From positions 79,397 to 143,396 of the forward strand of contig DHOU01000040.1 in NCBI GenBank assembly GCA_002409745.1: a DNA stretch of 64,000 nt, in the 5' to 3' direction. This stretch comes from Bacteroidales bacterium UBA5382 (GTDB taxonomy: Bacteria > Bacteroidota > Bacteroidia > Bacteroidales > Dysgonomonadaceae). This document shows, in pieces, positions 26,598-34,983 of the stretch (position 1 is the first letter of the stretch; every line of letters begins with the position of its first letter). The notes under the pieces are model-generated. The model made no database searches. It was given only the letters and a program-made list of their open reading frames with translations, and had not been told where the DNA came from. The position numbers were made by a program, and so were the translations under genes.

Positions 26598-27674
26598 CTA
26601 TTGATATTGTATGTAAATAGGTTGAGGGCTCAGTTTCAGCAATTCCTGCGGGGTGAGCATGCGGTTCGGCGGACGTTTGACGTCGTTTTTGTAAAACAAC
26701 TTGAAGCCGGTGAATTGCACGGGTTCTTTTCGCACATATTCGCGATAGGTATCGTACTTGAGTTGAGGTCCTCCCCATCCGTCCATATCCATCACGATCT
26801 GAACTTCCGGGCGCAAAAGGATATTGCGGTAGTTGGTCACCATGCCGCGGGTAAAACGGTGCACGACCAGTATCTTCGGCGGCAGGTTGTGTTTCTCGAC
26901 TAATTCCGCCAAATATTCCGAACAGAAATTAATATCTTCGGCGTCATAACTTCCGATCTTTTTCCCCGGCGGAGTGCCGTCCTTCATCGAAAACTCGGGA
27001 TCGATGCCCAAGTGCACATGCGGCAGTTTGAGATATTCTTCCAGTAAGGGCACTTCGTCCCGCACCGTGCTCAACGCCACCTGTATATCGAGGAAGACGA
27101 GGGCGTTCCCCATCGCAGCAATGGCCATCACGGAATCGATTTGCTGCGCGGGCATGCGATAACGGTACTTCCCATCGTTCCACGGGGAACCTTGCGCCAC
27201 CACGGCGATATAATGCACCGCGGGGACGACCGGCGTCTCCGGGTCGGCCTCTTCCCAAGCCTTCACTTCTCTGTTCAGGCGCGTCCACACTTCTTCGGGA
27301 GGATATTCCCCTAAGATACCCATGTTTTTCGAATATAAATTGCCGTAATAGGCCACGACCCTTTTAAAAGGCAGGATAGCTCCTTCAAGAGGCAGCGGTT
27401 GTTGGCTTACCGGCCATAGGCCCGTCGTGTCGCCGTTGGCATTGTACGTGAGCGCTTGTGCGTATGCAGCCTCGTCCACGTTCTGGCGAATCGTATCTTC
27501 TTCCACGGTATCGGATACCGGCGCTTCCGGTGCTTCCGAGACGATAGAATCGGATGTTAACAGCGTATACGGGCGTTTTTTATTTCCGTCGCAGGATGAT
27601 AAAAAGAAGCAACTCAGCGAGAGCAGGACGGCAGCTACTCCAAAGCGCAAAGGAAAAAGGGGGTAATGTCGCAT
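26598..27674 (-). CDS. Lipoprotein of unknown function
   Basis: A 358-residue predicted lipoprotein: signal peptide followed by lipobox LSSC (Cys28) and an acidic, low-complexity stretch (SIVSEAPEAPVSDTVEEDT) that probably spaces it from the membrane. The folded part contains VVAYYGNLYSKNMGILGEYP, AQGSPWNDGKYRYRM, FLDIQVALSTVRDEVPLLEEY and HVHLGIDPEFSMKDG, a pattern of conserved acidic and aromatic residues suggestive of a TIM-barrel, GH-like fold, but no family is recognised. Monocistronic with its own promoter, and convergent with nhaA. An ATG start is used. Confidence 0.8.
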   Translation of the reverse strand: MRHYPLFPLRFGVAAVLLSLSCFFLSSCDGNKKRPYTLLTSDSIVSEAPEAPVSDTVEEDTIRQNVDEAAYAQALTYNANGDTTGLWPVSQQPLPLEGAILPFKRVVAYYGNLYSKNMGILGEYPPEEVWTRLNREVKAWEEADPETPVVPAVHYIAVVAQGSPWNDGKYRYRMPAQQIDSVMAIAAMGNALVFLDIQVALSTVRDEVPLLEEYLKLPHVHLGIDPEFSMKDGTPPGKKIGSYDAEDINFCSEYLAELVEKHNLPPKILVVHRFTRGMVTNYRNILLRPEVQIVMDMDGWGGPQLKYDTYREYVRKEPVQFTGFKLFYKNDVKRPPNRMLTPQELLKLSPQPIYIQYQ

Positions 27675-27691
27675 TCGAATGAATTTTCATG

Positions 27692-27699
27692 CAAACATA
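27692..27699 (-). promoter_or_regulatory. -7 promoter element for the 26598-27674 lipoprotein gene
   Basis: On the minus strand TATGTTTG matches TAnnTTTG, 17 bases before the ATG, so the leader must be very short. Confidence 0.5.
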
Positions 27700-27821
27700 T
27701 GCAAAAAAAATTGATAATCATGTAAAAGATGGAAGAAAGATGGAGAAGAGATGGAAAACGGGACTTCGGGTGAAGGGGAAATTTATTCAATGGCGATGCG
27801 GTAAAATCGGATGGTGAAGAT

Positions 27822-27829
27822 TATCTTTG
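27822..27829 (+). promoter_or_regulatory. -7 promoter element for the DUF5106 gene
   Basis: TATCTTTG matches TAnnTTTG and lies 27 bases before the ATG at 27857. Its position rules out the TTG at 27827 as the start codon. Confidence 0.6.
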
Positions 27830-27856
27830 CGGAAAGAAAATAAAAAACGATTGAAA

Positions 27857-28846
27857 ATGAAGCAACAAATCCAATACATTCGGCTTATTGCCGGTATTAT
27901 CGCCGTCGGAACAATCTTTTCATGCACATCCAGCAAGAAGACGTCAGCCGATGCGTTGTCGCCGCAACAGGATATCGATAGCGCGCAAGCGGTGATTGTT
28001 ACCGATACGTTTGTCTTGCCCGACATACCGGCGACCCTCACCCATCCCGATGTTCGTGCCGCCTATTTAGTCATGCATTATTGGGATCGGTTCGACTTTG
28101 CAGACCGTGAACTGGTGCAGCGTCCCGAAATAACCGAACAGGCTTTCGTCAACTATATCAATATCCTCGGTTACGTTTCTCCGGAAAAAACCGGTGAATC
28201 GCTTGCCTACACCTTGCAAAAAGCGGCGGCCGATACAACCGTTTACGTTCATTTTGCGTCGCTCTTCGAAAAATACCTCTATGAATCCAATTCGCCCTTT
28301 CACAATGAGGAATTGTATCTTCCGGCGCTTCGCTTGCTGGCGCCTTCTCCTTTGTTGAGGCCGGAAGAAAAAGCCCGCTATGCCTTTCAACTCGATATGG
28401 CACTTAAAAACCGGGTGGGCGATAAAGCCGCCGACTTCCCCTACACGCTTCCTTCGGGAAAATCGGAGAATTTGCATTCCTTGAAAAGCGAGTATCTGTT
28501 GTTGATATTTTCCGATCCCGCTTGTGAAACGTGTGTCGAAACATCGTCTCGTATCGCCGCTTCTCAGCCTGTTAACGATGCTTTCTCGATGAATACCCCG
28601 TCGCGTACCCTGCTTACCATTCTCACGGTCTATCCCGGTACTGACAAACAACTTTGGCGCGACCATCTGTCCGGTATGCCTTCGGGTTGGCTGCATGCGT
28701 ACGATAAGGATATGCGCGTGCAACAGCAACGACTGTATGACTTGAAAGCCATGCCGGCGATCTATTTGCTGGATGCCGATAAACGGGTGTTATTGAAAGA
28801 TGCGTCGGTGGAAGAAATCGGCCGTTTTTTTTCAAAGCCTCGTTAG
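27857..28846 (+). CDS. DUF5106-domain thioredoxin-fold lipoprotein
   Basis: A 329-residue envelope lipoprotein (lipobox TIFSC, Cys23). The first part resembles DUF5106 (VMHYWDRFDFADRELVQRPE), a helical Bacteroidota-specific domain found in front of thioredoxin-like domains. The C-terminal domain has a redox pair Cys223-Glu-Thr-Cys226 in FSDPACETC and a cis-Pro loop (LKAMPAIYLLD), so it is probably an active thiol-disulphide oxidoreductase in the periplasm. I chose ATG 27857 over an upstream TTG because the -7 promoter element overlaps the TTG and the lipoprotein signal then starts MKQQIQYIR. Confidence 0.85.
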   Translation: MKQQIQYIRLIAGIIAVGTIFSCTSSKKTSADALSPQQDIDSAQAVIVTDTFVLPDIPATLTHPDVRAAYLVMHYWDRFDFADRELVQRPEITEQAFVNYINILGYVSPEKTGESLAYTLQKAAADTTVYVHFASLFEKYLYESNSPFHNEELYLPALRLLAPSPLLRPEEKARYAFQLDMALKNRVGDKAADFPYTLPSGKSENLHSLKSEYLLLIFSDPACETCVETSSRIAASQPVNDAFSMNTPSRTLLTILTVYPGTDKQLWRDHLSGMPSGWLHAYDKDMRVQQQRLYDLKAMPAIYLLDADKRVLLKDASVEEIGRFFSKPR

Positions 28847-28986
28847 CATAATACCGGGTTTCCGTCCTGTCAGAACCCAGCATGGAAGCTCGAAGCGACA
28901 CCCTCGGTTACAGGCGGTTACTGTCTTTTTTAACATCCTGTAGGATTTATTGTGTGGAAAAAATTTCGCCGTAACGAAAAGAAACG

Positions 28987-28994
28987 TACTTTTG
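28987..28994 (+). promoter_or_regulatory. -7 promoter element for the 29100 gene
   Basis: TACTTTTG matches TAnnTTTG. It gives a leader of about 100 bases before the ATG at 29100. Confidence 0.6.
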
Positions 28995-29009
28995 CAAGCT
29001 TAAAAAGAA

Positions 29010-29073
29010 GACTTTTAGCGAAAAGTCATTAGAATTAAGGGCTTTGGCAAGCTGCGCGAAGTAGCGGCCAAGC
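29010..29073 (+). promoter_or_regulatory. Structured 5' leader, two hairpins
   Basis: Hairpin 1: GACTTTT/AAAAGTC (29010-29016 with 29021-29027), loop AGCG. Hairpin 2 is larger: GCTTTGGC (29041-29048) with GCCAAGC (29067-29073), one base bulged, enclosing GCTGC/GTAGC (29051-29055 with 29061-29065) and the loop GCGAA. Both lie between the promoter and the start codon. It may be a regulatory leader or a small RNA; no known riboswitch class was recognised. Confidence 0.45.
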
Positions 29074-29099
29074 TGAGTTACTAACCAAAATATTTTTTT

Positions 29100-29600
29100 A
29101 TGAAGTATGTGAACTTTTGTCTTTTAGCAATCGCTTCGCTTGCGCTATCGGCCGGTTCGGTTAACACCGACACCCTTTCAACGGGATATTATCCGGGTGA
29201 ATTAATCCCTTCTCTCGTTCTGAAGGATGATCAAGGGAATCTCCTCGACCGCGCTGAGTATAAAGACAAAAAAGTAGTGGTGAACTTTTGGGCCGCTTAC
29301 GATGCCCGCTCAAGAGCAAACAACGTTTTGTTGCATAATTATTTGAAGCAAAACTATCCGGATGTCGAACTGCTTTCTATCTCTTTCGACAGCAATGATA
29401 AGGTGTTTGAGAAAACCGTACTCTTGGATCAATTGGATCGTCATTCGCAGTTTTGCGATACCCTCGGGATGCGCTCTGATATTTTCCGGGATTTTAGGTT
29501 GAAGAAAGGGTTCAAAAACTACTTGGTAGATGAACAAGGAAAGATTATCGCGATGAACGTCTCGCCGCAGGAGTTGCAAGAGGTTCTTTCGAAAAGCTGA
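29100..29600 (+). CDS. Secreted thioredoxin-fold protein lacking the CxxC motif
   Basis: A 166-residue exported protein (signal peptide about 1-19) with an AhpC/TSA-thioredoxin-type fold: YPGELIPSLVLKDDQGN, then VVVNFWAAYDARSRANN where thioredoxins have FWASWCGPC. The two Cys positions are Asp68 and Ser71, and the only other Cys outside the signal peptide is in SQFCDTLGM. The C-terminal KNYLVDEQGKIIAMN is normal for the fold. It should not act as a classical disulphide reductase; a binding or chaperone role is possible. It has its own promoter, a structured leader and a downstream terminator. Confidence 0.83.
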   Translation: MKYVNFCLLAIASLALSAGSVNTDTLSTGYYPGELIPSLVLKDDQGNLLDRAEYKDKKVVVNFWAAYDARSRANNVLLHNYLKQNYPDVELLSISFDSNDKVFEKTVLLDQLDRHSQFCDTLGMRSDIFRDFRLKKGFKNYLVDEQGKIIAMNVSPQELQEVLSKS

Positions 29601-29606
29601 AATAGA

Positions 29607-29647
29607 AAAACGGACGGGGAATAAATCCTGCGTCCGTTTTTTGTTTT
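29607..29647. terminator. Bidirectional intrinsic terminator
   Basis: AAAACGGACG (29607-29616) and CGTCCGTTTT (29631-29640) form a perfect 10-bp stem with a T-tract (TTTTTTGTTTT) on the plus side and A-run on the other, between convergent genes. Confidence 0.88.
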
Positions 29648-29665
29648 CATCAACCCGATAAGGGA

Positions 29666-30412
29666 TTATTTACTTTTGCCTTGGTTGGCTACGGCATCCA
29701 TCAATTTTTTAATCACTTCCGGATCGCCCAGAAAATAATCTTTTACCGCCTTCAGGTTATCGTCGAACTCGAACACATACGGAATGCCGGTAGGGAGGTT
29801 CAAGCCCGGTATATCTTCATCCGAAATATTTTTCAGGTGTTTTACAATACCGCGAAGGCTATTACCATGTGCGGCAACAATAATTTCGTCATATTCTTTC
29901 AAGCTGGGAAGGATGGTCTCGTTCCAGTAGGGAAGAATGCGGGCAACCGTATCTTTCAGAGACTCGGTCAAGGGAAGGTCGTTTTCATTCACGCCCTTGT
30001 AACGCGGGTCTACAAACGGAGAGCGTTCGTCGTCTTTGGCCAATGCCGTAGGGGGGACATCATAGCTTCTGCGCCAGATGTGCACCTGCTCGTCACCGTA
30101 TTTCTTAGCTGTTTCCGCTTTGTTCAGTCCCTGCAAAGCACCGTAATGCTTTTCGTTCAGACGCCATGATTTCTCTACCGGTATCCAATCGAGATTCATT
30201 TCATCCAGCACGATATTCAATGTTTTTATAGCCCTTTTCAGATAAGAAGTATAAGCTTTTTCAAAATGGAAACCTTCTTTTTTGAGCAGTTGGCCTGCTT
30301 TGTGCGCTTCTTCCACTCCTTTTTCCGAAAGATCCACATCGGTCCATCCGGTAAAACGGTTTTCCTTGTTCCAGGTACTTTCGCCGTGGCGAATCAAAAC
30401 AACTTTTTTCAT
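29666..30412 (-). CDS. gpmA: 2,3-bisphosphoglycerate-dependent phosphoglycerate mutase
   Basis: A cytoplasmic glycolytic enzyme interconverting 3- and 2-phosphoglycerate through a phosphohistidine. The 248 residues match the dPGM family. The active-site motif [18 protein letters not shown] (His8 in RHG) starts at residue 6; the second His is in AAHGNSLRG near 183; [20 protein letters not shown] is the family block near 85. Monocistronic with its own minus-strand promoter, and divergent from the DUF2851 gene. Confidence 0.97.
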   Translation of the reverse strand: MKKVVLIRHGESTWNKENRFTGWTDVDLSEKGVEEAHKAGQLLKKEGFHFEKAYTSYLKRAIKTLNIVLDEMNLDWIPVEKSWRLNEKHYGALQGLNKAETAKKYGDEQVHIWRRSYDVPPTALAKDDERSPFVDPRYKGVNENDLPLTESLKDTVARILPYWNETILPSLKEYDEIIVAAHGNSLRGIVKHLKNISDEDIPGLNLPTGIPYVFEFDDNLKAVKDYFLGDPEVIKKLMDAVANQGKSK

Positions 30413-30460
30413 ATTTACTTGTCTATTATTAATTTGAAATCATTTTATGCGATTGCAGGA

Positions 30461-30468
30461 CAAAACTA
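30461..30468 (-). promoter_or_regulatory. -7 promoter element for gpmA
   Basis: On the minus strand TAGTTTTG matches TAnnTTTG, 48 bases before the gpmA ATG. Confidence 0.6.
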
Positions 30469-30623
30469 ATGAAAATCATCGTAAGTTCCGAATTTTTTGA
30501 AATCATTTTTTAGCCTTACCGAAGACATCGCTTCGAGCGACAACTCCCGAGGCCTGTCTTGTATGGATGGCACAAATCCGGAAATTCGCGTCGACAAGGA
30601 GATGATTTTTTTAGGATTTTTAC

Positions 30624-30654
30624 TTTGAAATCCAAATAAATACTTCTAATTTTG
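30624..30654 (+). promoter_or_regulatory. Promoter (-33 TTTG, -7 TAATTTTG) for the DUF2851 gene
   Basis: TTTG at 30624-30627 is followed after 19 bases by TAATTTTG at 30647-30654, matching both Bacteroidota promoter elements. The ATG is 21 bases downstream. Confidence 0.72.
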
Positions 30655-30675
30655 GGTTTTTAAAACCGTTGAGAA

Positions 30676-31989
30676 ATGTCACGTAGGGAAGAATTGCTGC
30701 AATATGTTTGGAAATTCGGCCTTTTCGACCGTTCTTTGATCGAGACCACCGAGGGAGAAAAAATTGAAATTATCGACGCAGGGCTACTGAACACCGATGC
30801 AGGCCCTGATTTTTTTAATGCGAAAATTAAAATCGGGAACACCTTGTGGGCCGGGAATATTGAAATCCACCACGCTTCCGATGAATGGAAAAAACATGGT
30901 CACCACACTGATAAGGCGTATAATTCGGTGATTCTGCATGTCGTGGAAGAAGTGAACTCGGACGTGCGTAACCAAAAAGGGGAGGTCATTCCGCAATGTG
31001 TGATTAAAGTTCCGGAGGAGGTACGCGAAAATGCGGAGTATCTGTTGTATGCCGACGAAAAAATACCGTGTAAAGACTCTCTTTCCCTGTTGGATAAACG
31101 GCTTCTTCATGCATGGCTCAGTGCGCTTACCATCGAACGGTTGGAGCGTAAAACGCAGGATATCTTTGCCCATCTGAAACGATTTAATAATTCGTGGGAT
31201 GAAACATTTTATGTGTTATTGGTAAGGAATTTTGGCTTCGGATTGAATTCCGATCAGTTCGAACGTCTGGCGCTAAGCCTGCCGTATAATTATATCCAAA
31301 AACATGGCGACAACTTATTCCAAATAGAAGCGTTGCTTTTCGGGCAGGCCGGATTGCTCGAAGAAGGGCCTGTCGAAGAGGATTATTTTCTGAAACTCAA
31401 GAATGAATATGCTTTTTTGAAGAAAAAATATCTCCTGAATAATTTGGATGGTTTCGTTTTCAAAAAACTGCACGTCCGTCCGAGGGCCTTTCCCCAGATA
31501 CGCCTCGCGCAATTGGCCGCACTCTTGCAGAAATCCGGACGACTTTTTTCGGTCGTGCTCGAACAGCAGGACTATCCTCAAATGCAGTCCCATTTCCAAG
31601 TAAATCCTTCAGATTATTGGCAAACCCATTATTCTTTTGGTAAAAATTCCGTGAAATCTGCCAAATATCTTGGCGCCGCCTCTTTTCATATTATCTTAAT
31701 CAATACCGTCGTGCCGATACTTTTTGCTTACGGTAAGAAAACCGCCGACGAAGCCTATTGTGGGCGGGCCGTCGACATGCTCGAATCGGTGAAACCGGAA
31801 AAAAACAGCATTATCGATCAATTCCGGGAAGCGGGGGTAATTCCCGAACATGCCGCCGACACACAGGCGTTGATCCAATTGCGGAAAGCCTATTGTGAGC
31901 CGCGTAAATGCCTTTATTGCCGCATCGGGCACGCAGCCCTTTCTTCCCGGAAAGTTTCGTCCCCGTCTAACGGATTCCCGCCCGTTTGA
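30676..31989 (+). CDS. DUF2851-family protein
   Basis: A 437-residue cytoplasmic protein (no signal peptide) beginning MSRREELLQYVWKFGLFDRS. The blocks DAGPDFFNAKIKIGNTLWAGNIEIHH and NSVILHVVEEV are characteristic of DUF2851, a family widespread in Bacteroidota with no known role; GNIEIHHASDEW has a nuclease-like look (acidic residues plus ExE/H) but this is only an impression. The Cys-rich C-terminus (CEPRKCLYCRIG) could bind metal. It has a strong promoter and is followed by a palindrome at 32013-32040. Confidence 0.85.
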   Translation: MSRREELLQYVWKFGLFDRSLIETTEGEKIEIIDAGLLNTDAGPDFFNAKIKIGNTLWAGNIEIHHASDEWKKHGHHTDKAYNSVILHVVEEVNSDVRNQKGEVIPQCVIKVPEEVRENAEYLLYADEKIPCKDSLSLLDKRLLHAWLSALTIERLERKTQDIFAHLKRFNNSWDETFYVLLVRNFGFGLNSDQFERLALSLPYNYIQKHGDNLFQIEALLFGQAGLLEEGPVEEDYFLKLKNEYAFLKKKYLLNNLDGFVFKKLHVRPRAFPQIRLAQLAALLQKSGRLFSVVLEQQDYPQMQSHFQVNPSDYWQTHYSFGKNSVKSAKYLGAASFHIILINTVVPILFAYGKKTADEAYCGRAVDMLESVKPEKNSIIDQFREAGVIPEHAADTQALIQLRKAYCEPRKCLYCRIGHAALSSRKVSSPSNGFPPV

Positions 31990-32012
31990 GCGCTCATATA
32001 AAGGCCTTTCGT

Positions 32013-32040
32013 CCGTTAACCCGTATCAGGCGGTTAACGG
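32013..32040. repeat. Palindromic element, CCGTTAACC type
   Basis: CCGTTAACC (32013-32021) and GGTTAACGG (32032-32040) form a perfect 9-bp stem with a 10-base loop, 24 bases after a stop codon. No T-tract follows. Related sequence occurs at 46586-46640 and 63073-63083, also just 3' of genes. Confidence 0.5.
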
Positions 32041-32111
32041 AGTAATAAGAATGAAAAACATATTTTTATTATTTTTCTTAGTCCAATTCCCTAAAAGTAG
32101 GTAAAACATTG

Positions 32112-32119
32112 TATTTTTG
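32112..32119 (+). promoter_or_regulatory. -7 promoter element for the 32157 gene
   Basis: TATTTTTG matches TAnnTTTG, 38 bases before the ATG. Confidence 0.58.
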
Positions 32120-32156
32120 TGGCGACGATGATTTCTGACAATAGGTTTCGACAACA

Positions 32157-34109
32157 ATGCAACAAGTCTTTCAGTATATACGATATGGCTTTTGGGCCAT
32201 TACCTTTTTCGCGTTCGTCTATTCGTGTGCGAACATGGCTTCGCCTTCGGGTGGGGAATACGATGTAGCTCCTCCTAAAATCAGGAGGGCGAATCCCGAT
32301 TTCAACGCGTTGAATAGTTCAAAAACGGTCGTCGAAATCGAATTCGATGAAAATATAAAAATCGAAAGCCCTTCCGAAAAAGTCATTATCACGCCCCCGC
32401 AACAGAATATGCCGGTTATCAAATCGGTAGGGCGGAAAGCCGTCGTTGAGCTCAATGATGAATTGCTGCCGAACACGACCTATACCATCGATTTTACCGA
32501 TGCCATCGTCGATAATAATGAAGCGAATCCGCTGGAAAACTTTGTCTATTCTTTTTCTACGGGCGATCGGCTCGATACCCTTGCCGTTTCCGGAAAAGTG
32601 TTGACGGCCGATAATCTCGAGCCGGTTAGCGGAACGTATGTGGGCATTCATTCCAATTTGAATGACACGGCCTTCACACACGTGCCTTTTGAACGTATTT
32701 CGCGTACCGATTCACGGGGCAATTTTACGGTTCGGGGAATGGCGCCGGGATCGTATAAAATATATGCCTTGAATGACTTAAACAGAGATTATAAGTATGA
32801 TAATCCGCAGGAGGCCGTCGCTTTCCTCGATTCGATCATTATTCCTTCTACCATGCCTGCCACCCGGCAAGACACGATTTTTAAAGATAGTGTGACGATC
32901 GATACGATCAAAACGGTGGCTTATACGCGTTTTTTGCCGGATAAACTGTTGCTTCGGTCGTTTTTATCGGATTTTCAACGGCAGTATTTACAGAAGCATG
33001 AACGTCCCGAAGAGAATAAGCTGGTGTTGTATTTTGCCGCCCCCACCGCTCCTCCTTCTTTTGAATTGTTGCAACCCGTTGTGGAGGACGATCATTGGTA
33101 TGTAGCGGAGAAAAGCGCCAAAAACGATACCTTGACTCTTTGGATCACGGACTCTTTACTCTATAAGCGGGATTCGCTCTTGATGCGTGTGGATTATACC
33201 CGTACCGATTCTTTGAATAAAAATTTTATCGATACCGATACGTTGAAGTTTAACATCCGGAGAGCCCGCCCCAAATCCGAAAAAAGGAAGAAAAAGGAGG
33301 ATGAAGAAGAGCCGATCCGTTTCTTGAACATTCAACATAATATTCAGTCCACGTTTGAAATCTATAATCCCATTCGTTTTGAATTCGAACAACCGGTTAT
33401 CCAGTTCGATTCTTCGCGGGTTCATCTTTCGCAGGAAGTGGATTCGGTCTTTAGCCCCATCTCTTTTCAACTGAATTCCGATTCGTTAAATCCGCGGAAG
33501 TATATATTAAGGCATAAATGGGCGCCGGGAGGTAAATACAAGTTGACGGTCGATTCCGCGTCTGTTTTTAGCCATTATGGTCTTTGGAACAATACCCTCG
33601 ATGAGACATTCTCCATCAAAACGCTGGAACAATATGGAAATCTCTTTTTCCTGATCTCCGGCTTGCCCGAAGGCAAAACCGCTTATGTAGAGCTCCTCGA
33701 CAAATCGGATAAACCTTTTCGTAAGGTACGCGTCAAAAACAACGAAGCGCATTTTTGGGACCTGAACCCCGGACAAGTATATGCCCGTCTCTTCATTGAT
33801 GATAACGAAGATGGCATATGGACTACCGGAAGTTTCGAAAAAAAGCGTCATCCTGAACCCGTATATTATAATCCGAAGATGTACGAAATAAGGGCTTACA
33901 CCGATCACGAAGAATCGTGGAATTTACTGGAGAAGGAGGTTGCCGAACAAAAGCCTTTGGAGATTACGAAAAATAAACCCAAAGAAAAAAAGCGGAATCA
34001 GAATGTCGAAAGACAACAACAGCAACAACAGCAGCAACAACAACGGGGAGCCTCTTCCGGAACAAATTCAAGTACTTCTTCTATGCGGCAACAATCACTA
34101 AATCGATGA
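32157..34109 (+). CDS. Big_5 Ig-like domain envelope lipoprotein
   Basis: A 650-residue predicted lipoprotein (lipobox VYSC, Cys24; then ANMASPSGGEYD). Residues about 37-130 form an SbsA-type Ig-like domain (Big_5): VVEIEFDENIKI, VELNDELLPNTTYTIDF, FVYSFSTG. A carboxypeptidase-regulatory-like segment follows (SGKVLTADNLEPVSGTYVGI), and more beta domains make up the rest. The C-terminus is basic and ends with ten consecutive Gln followed by a Ser/Thr-rich tail. It is common in Bacteroidota next to the DUF3108 gene; a cell-envelope structural role is likely but unproven. Confidence 0.85.
   Translation: MQQVFQYIRYGFWAITFFAFVYSCANMASPSGGEYDVAPPKIRRANPDFNALNSSKTVVEIEFDENIKIESPSEKVIITPPQQNMPVIKSVGRKAVVELNDELLPNTTYTIDFTDAIVDNNEANPLENFVYSFSTGDRLDTLAVSGKVLTADNLEPVSGTYVGIHSNLNDTAFTHVPFERISRTDSRGNFTVRGMAPGSYKIYALNDLNRDYKYDNPQEAVAFLDSIIIPSTMPATRQDTIFKDSVTIDTIKTVAYTRFLPDKLLLRSFLSDFQRQYLQKHERPEENKLVLYFAAPTAPPSFELLQPVVEDDHWYVAEKSAKNDTLTLWITDSLLYKRDSLLMRVDYTRTDSLNKNFIDTDTLKFNIRRARPKSEKRKKKEDEEEPIRFLNIQHNIQSTFEIYNPIRFEFEQPVIQFDSSRVHLSQEVDSVFSPISFQLNSDSLNPRKYILRHKWAPGGKYKLTVDSASVFSHYGLWNNTLDETFSIKTLEQYGNLFFLISGLPEGKTAYVELLDKSDKPFRKVRVKNNEAHFWDLNPGQVYARLFIDDNEDGIWTTGSFEKKRHPEPVYYNPKMYEIRAYTDHEESWNLLEKEVAEQKPLEITKNKPKEKKRNQNVERQQQQQQQQQQRGASSGTNSSTSSMRQQSLNR
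34014..34043 (+). repeat. Poly-glutamine CAA/CAG tract
   Basis: Ten consecutive Gln codons, seven CAA and three CAG, near the C-terminus of the Big_5 lipoprotein. A trinucleotide tract of this kind can change length by slippage without altering the frame. Confidence 0.85.
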
Positions 34110-34151
34110 TCGATAAGAAAGTGTCTAAAACAATTCTTGAATAAATTGAAA

Positions 34152-34958
34152 ATGAATAATAAAGCAATAAGTATAATCCTTTTTATTTTATGTCTTTCTC
34201 CCGCGTTACTGCCTGCTCAATGCAAAGTGGTGAATAAGGCGTTTAAGAGCGGGGAGCATATTCGGTATGATCTTTATTTTAATTATGGGCTGATAAAGGC
34301 AAAAGCCGGCGAAGGATCGCTTGTTATTTCCGATGCGAATTATAAAGGAGTAAGCGCCTATAAAACCACCATGTTGCTGAATACGTCGGGGCTCGCCGGT
34401 AATTTTTATACCGTCAACGATACGCTAACGTCTTTTATTGACAAGGACTTAAGGCCGTTGTTTTTTACAAAAGGCGCCTTCGAAGGAAAGGATCACTCCC
34501 TCGAGCATCAATCGTTTGCTTACGACGGAGATCAAATCAAAATCAGGGCGATCCGTTATTGGAACGGAAAACAAAAATTCGATGAAACGGTGACTACCGG
34601 CGACTGTACGTATGATTATCTTTCCGTATTATCTTTTATGAGAAATCTCGATTTCAGCAAAATGCAACCGGGCGATCATCATCAAATTCAGTTTCTTTCC
34701 GGAAAAGATATTGTGAATATGGCGGTAAATTATCTGGGGATAACGACTTTTAAAGCCAATAATGGAAAAGAATACGAGGTGATTCGCATTACGCTTTCGG
34801 TTTTCAATAACAATAAAGCGTTTACGGATCAAAAAGAACCGATAAAGGCTCTATTGACCAACGACAGCAACCGTATTCCCGTGGTCATCGATACGGCCTT
34901 GAAAATAGGGACGATACGTGCTGTGCTTAAAGACGTGTCGGGTACAAAAAACTTATAA
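34152..34958 (+). CDS. DUF3108-family periplasmic protein
   Basis: A 268-residue exported protein (signal peptide about 1-22, ending LLPAQ). It shows the DUF3108 pattern: FKSGEHIRYDLYFNYGLIKAKAGEGSL at the start, YDYLSVLSFMRNLDFSKMQPGD in the middle and IPVVIDTALKIGTIRAVL at the end, a lipid-binding-like beta-barrel fold. It lies 42 bases after the Big_5 lipoprotein gene and 25 bases before the next gene, so the three form one operon. I use ATG 34152 because the upstream TTG at 34137 would add residues in front of a good signal peptide. Confidence 0.88.
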   Translation: MNNKAISIILFILCLSPALLPAQCKVVNKAFKSGEHIRYDLYFNYGLIKAKAGEGSLVISDANYKGVSAYKTTMLLNTSGLAGNFYTVNDTLTSFIDKDLRPLFFTKGAFEGKDHSLEHQSFAYDGDQIKIRAIRYWNGKQKFDETVTTGDCTYDYLSVLSFMRNLDFSKMQPGDHHQIQFLSGKDIVNMAVNYLGITTFKANNGKEYEVIRITLSVFNNNKAFTDQKEPIKALLTNDSNRIPVVIDTALKIGTIRAVLKDVSGTKNL

Positions 34959-34983
34959 ACTTTTATTTATTAATTATTTTGAT

